A DNA stretch of 5,476 bases from an uncultured Oscillospiraceae bacterium (GTDB lineage: Bacteria; Bacillota; Clostridia; Oscillospirales; Acutalibacteraceae): contig URRK01000121.1 in the NCBI GenBank assembly GCA_900550315.1, positions 1 to 5,476 on the forward strand, given 5' to 3'. Both the position numbers and the translations under genes were made by a program. This document shows positions 4,199 to 5,476 of this stretch, in pieces. Position 1 is the stretch's first letter. Each line of letters opens with the position of its first letter. The notes beneath the pieces were generated by a model that saw only the letters and a program-made list of their open reading frames with translations, did not search any database and was not told the DNA's origin.

Positions 4199-5476
4199 TT
4201 GTCTGCCACAAGCTTTTACAGTTATTTTTTAGCGGTTTCCCGCTGGGCGGGGGCGGCGCTTTGCCTGCTGCTGGTGCTTACCTGGCTGCGGTACTATTTT
4301 TCTGCCCGCGGCGGGCGGCAGGTGTTTGCCGATCTTTTAACGCCCGACGGGCGCAGCCTGCCGGTGCGATTTTTAGAAAGCGTTTTGGGCCGCGGCGGCC
4401 GGGCTGACCTAGTTATTCCCTCGGCCGGGGTAAAGCGGCGCCACGCTGTGCTATACGCCGATGACGGGCAGTGGATTTTAGCCCCGGCCGAGGGACGGGT
4501 GGCGGTAAACCGGCAAAACCTTTCGCAGCCGGCCCCGGTGTATTACGGTGATAAAATTACCATTGGCGGCTGCACGCTAACCTTTAAGCAGCACCGCGCG
4601 GTGGAGGATATTTCCTCCAAAAAGCCGGCGGGGCCGGTGCCCTGCCTTTGGCTGCTTACGGCTTTTCAGCTGCTGTTGGGGGTGCAGGTTTGGCTGTTTT
4701 CGGGCACGGTAAAAACCGTTCCGGTTTACGCACCCACACTGTTTTTAGGGCTGGCGGCGCTGCAGTGGATTTACTATTTGGTTGGCCGGCGGCTAAAGGG
4801 CTTTAAAATGCTAATGGAGCTGCCGGTGTTTTACCTGGCAAGCCTGGGACTTACCCTTTGCTGCTGCGATTTTCCAAAGCGGCTGAGTAAGCAGGTGCTT
4901 TGCTTTTTGGCAGGGCTGTTGGGCTATTTGCTTTTTACGCTGCTGCTAAAACGCTTTCCGGCCCGCATTGTGCTGCAAAGGCTGGTAATGGCCGGCTCTT
5001 TGGCGCTGTTGTACTTAACCGCTTTGTTCGGCAGCGAAATTAACAGCTCCCGCAACTGGTTGGTTATTGGCCCGGTTTCTTTTCAGCCAAGCGAGCTTTG
5101 CAAGGCGGCCTTTATTTTTGCGGGCTGCGCAGCGCTTTACACCGTGGTTTTGCGCAAGGGCCGGCAGCTGGAATTTACCCTTTACGCCGTGCTTTGCATG
5201 GGCGCGCTGGCCTTAATGCTGGATTTTGGCGCCGTGGCGATTTTTTTTGTTGGCATGCTTACCCTGTTGTGCCTGCGGCTGGTAAGCCCTTGGGTTACCG
5301 GTGGCATTTGCGTGTTATTTGGCGGGGTCGGAATTACCGTTTTGGCCGTTTACCCCTACATAGCCCGGCGATTTGCCGTTTGGCTGCATGCCTGGCAGTA
5401 TGCCGATTCTACCGGCTACCAGCAAACCCGCACCATGATTGCCTCGGCCAGCGGCGGCCTTTTGGGCGTTGGCCCC
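4199..5476 (+). CDS. FHA-domain SEDS protein (FtsW/RodA/SpoVE family), 3'-truncated by window edge
   Basis: The frame is open for 426 codons to the last base without a stop. SEDS proteins are membrane glycosyltransferases that polymerise lipid II into peptidoglycan with a partner class B PBP. Order: one N-terminal membrane helix (about 14-34); an FHA domain (about 56-130) with LGRG (63-66), RRHAVLY (80-86) and YYGDKITIGG (115-124); then the SEDS membrane core from about 146. SEDS hallmarks are GSEINSSRNWLVIGP (278-292), FQPSELCK (295-302), a QPDLGT-like LDFGAV (341-346), and GYQQTRTMIASASGGLLGVG (406-425). The catalytic Asp of the (P)ERHTDF-type loop, and the final helices, lie beyond the window; perhaps 120-150 residues are missing. 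The FHA domain would place wall synthesis under Ser/Thr-kinase phospho-signalling, but the usual SRxH serine is Lys79. Whether it serves division, elongation or sporulation cannot be told. Confidence 0.94.
   Translation, partial: MSATSFYSYFLAVSRWAGAALCLLLVLTWLRYYFSARGGRQVFADLLTPDGRSLPVRFLESVLGRGGRADLVIPSAGVKRRHAVLYADDGQWILAPAEGRVAVNRQNLSQPAPVYYGDKITIGGCTLTFKQHRAVEDISSKKPAGPVPCLWLLTAFQLLLGVQVWLFSGTVKTVPVYAPTLFLGLAALQWIYYLVGRRLKGFKMLMELPVFYLASLGLTLCCCDFPKRLSKQVLCFLAGLLGYLLFTLLLKRFPARIVLQRLVMAGSLALLYLTALFGSEINSSRNWLVIGPVSFQPSELCKAAFIFAGCAALYTVVLRKGRQLEFTLYAVLCMGALALMLDFGAVAIFFVGMLTLLCLRLVSPWVTGGICVLFGGVGITVLAVYPYIARRFAVWLHAWQYADSTGYQQTRTMIASASGGLLGVGP

Noticed and set aside
4171..4407. 78-codon plus-strand frame at the start of the FHA-SEDS gene
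   Set aside because: It is in another frame from the FHA-SEDS protein and overlaps its membrane helix and the start of its FHA domain; its product is unrelated to any family.
5381..5420. Asp403 near GYQQT taken as the SEDS catalytic aspartate
   Set aside because: By register with E. coli RodA, the essential Asp262 lies in the later PERHTDF loop, which is beyond the right edge; Asp403 is not that residue.
1..5476. Mobile element, CRISPR array, tRNA or defence system
   Set aside because: No long terminal repeats, transposase or integrase motifs, spaced direct-repeat array or cloverleaf could be seen. The four genes are all ordinary core or metabolic types.

Overview
The window looks like chromosomal DNA of a low-to-moderate-GC anaerobic Firmicute, most likely a Clostridia/Oscillospiraceae (Ruminococcaceae)-type bacterium. 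The grounds are a PyrR close to the Bacillus enzyme, an iron-containing butanol-type alcohol dehydrogenase, an FHA-SEDS fusion of a kind I associate with Clostridia, TTG start codons behind strong Shine-Dalgarno sequences, and sigma-A promoters with near-consensus boxes. This is inferred from gene content; no rRNA or other marker is present.

Layout. (1) 1-1578 (+): the 3' part of a DUF4173/DUF4153-type polytopic membrane protein, cut by the left edge. (2) 1579-1942: a non-coding gap with a terminator, a long imperfect hairpin, a 12-bp palindrome, a strong promoter (TTGAAA-17-TATAAT) and a leader of about 90 nt. (3) 1943-2479 (+): pyrR, a single-gene unit closed by a strong intrinsic terminator (2542-2585). 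(4) 2480-2788: a hairpin-rich gap between two convergent genes. (5) 2789-3952 (-): iron-containing alcohol dehydrogenase. (6) 3953-4198: a divergent promoter region. The dehydrogenase promoter has a 19-bp spacer occupied by an imperfect dyad, as expected for a MerR-family activator. The other promoter is an ordinary TTGTAA-17-TATAAT. (7) 4199-5476 (+): an FHA-domain/SEDS (FtsW/RodA/SpoVE) protein starting at TTG and running off the right edge, with no stop codon in the window.

The four genes are four separate transcription units (tandem, convergent, divergent) with no obvious shared pathway: an uncharacterised membrane protein, pyrimidine regulation/salvage, aldehyde/alcohol redox, and cell-wall synthesis. 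I see no mobile element, CRISPR array, tRNA or rRNA, and no convincing new multi-gene system. The most interesting points are regulatory: the MerR-type promoter with a 5'-end hairpin on the dehydrogenase; an orphan pyrR with altered RNA-contact positions, no recognisable PyrR-binding loop, and a possible hairpin over its TTG start; and an FHA domain that lacks the usual phosphothreonine-contacting serine.
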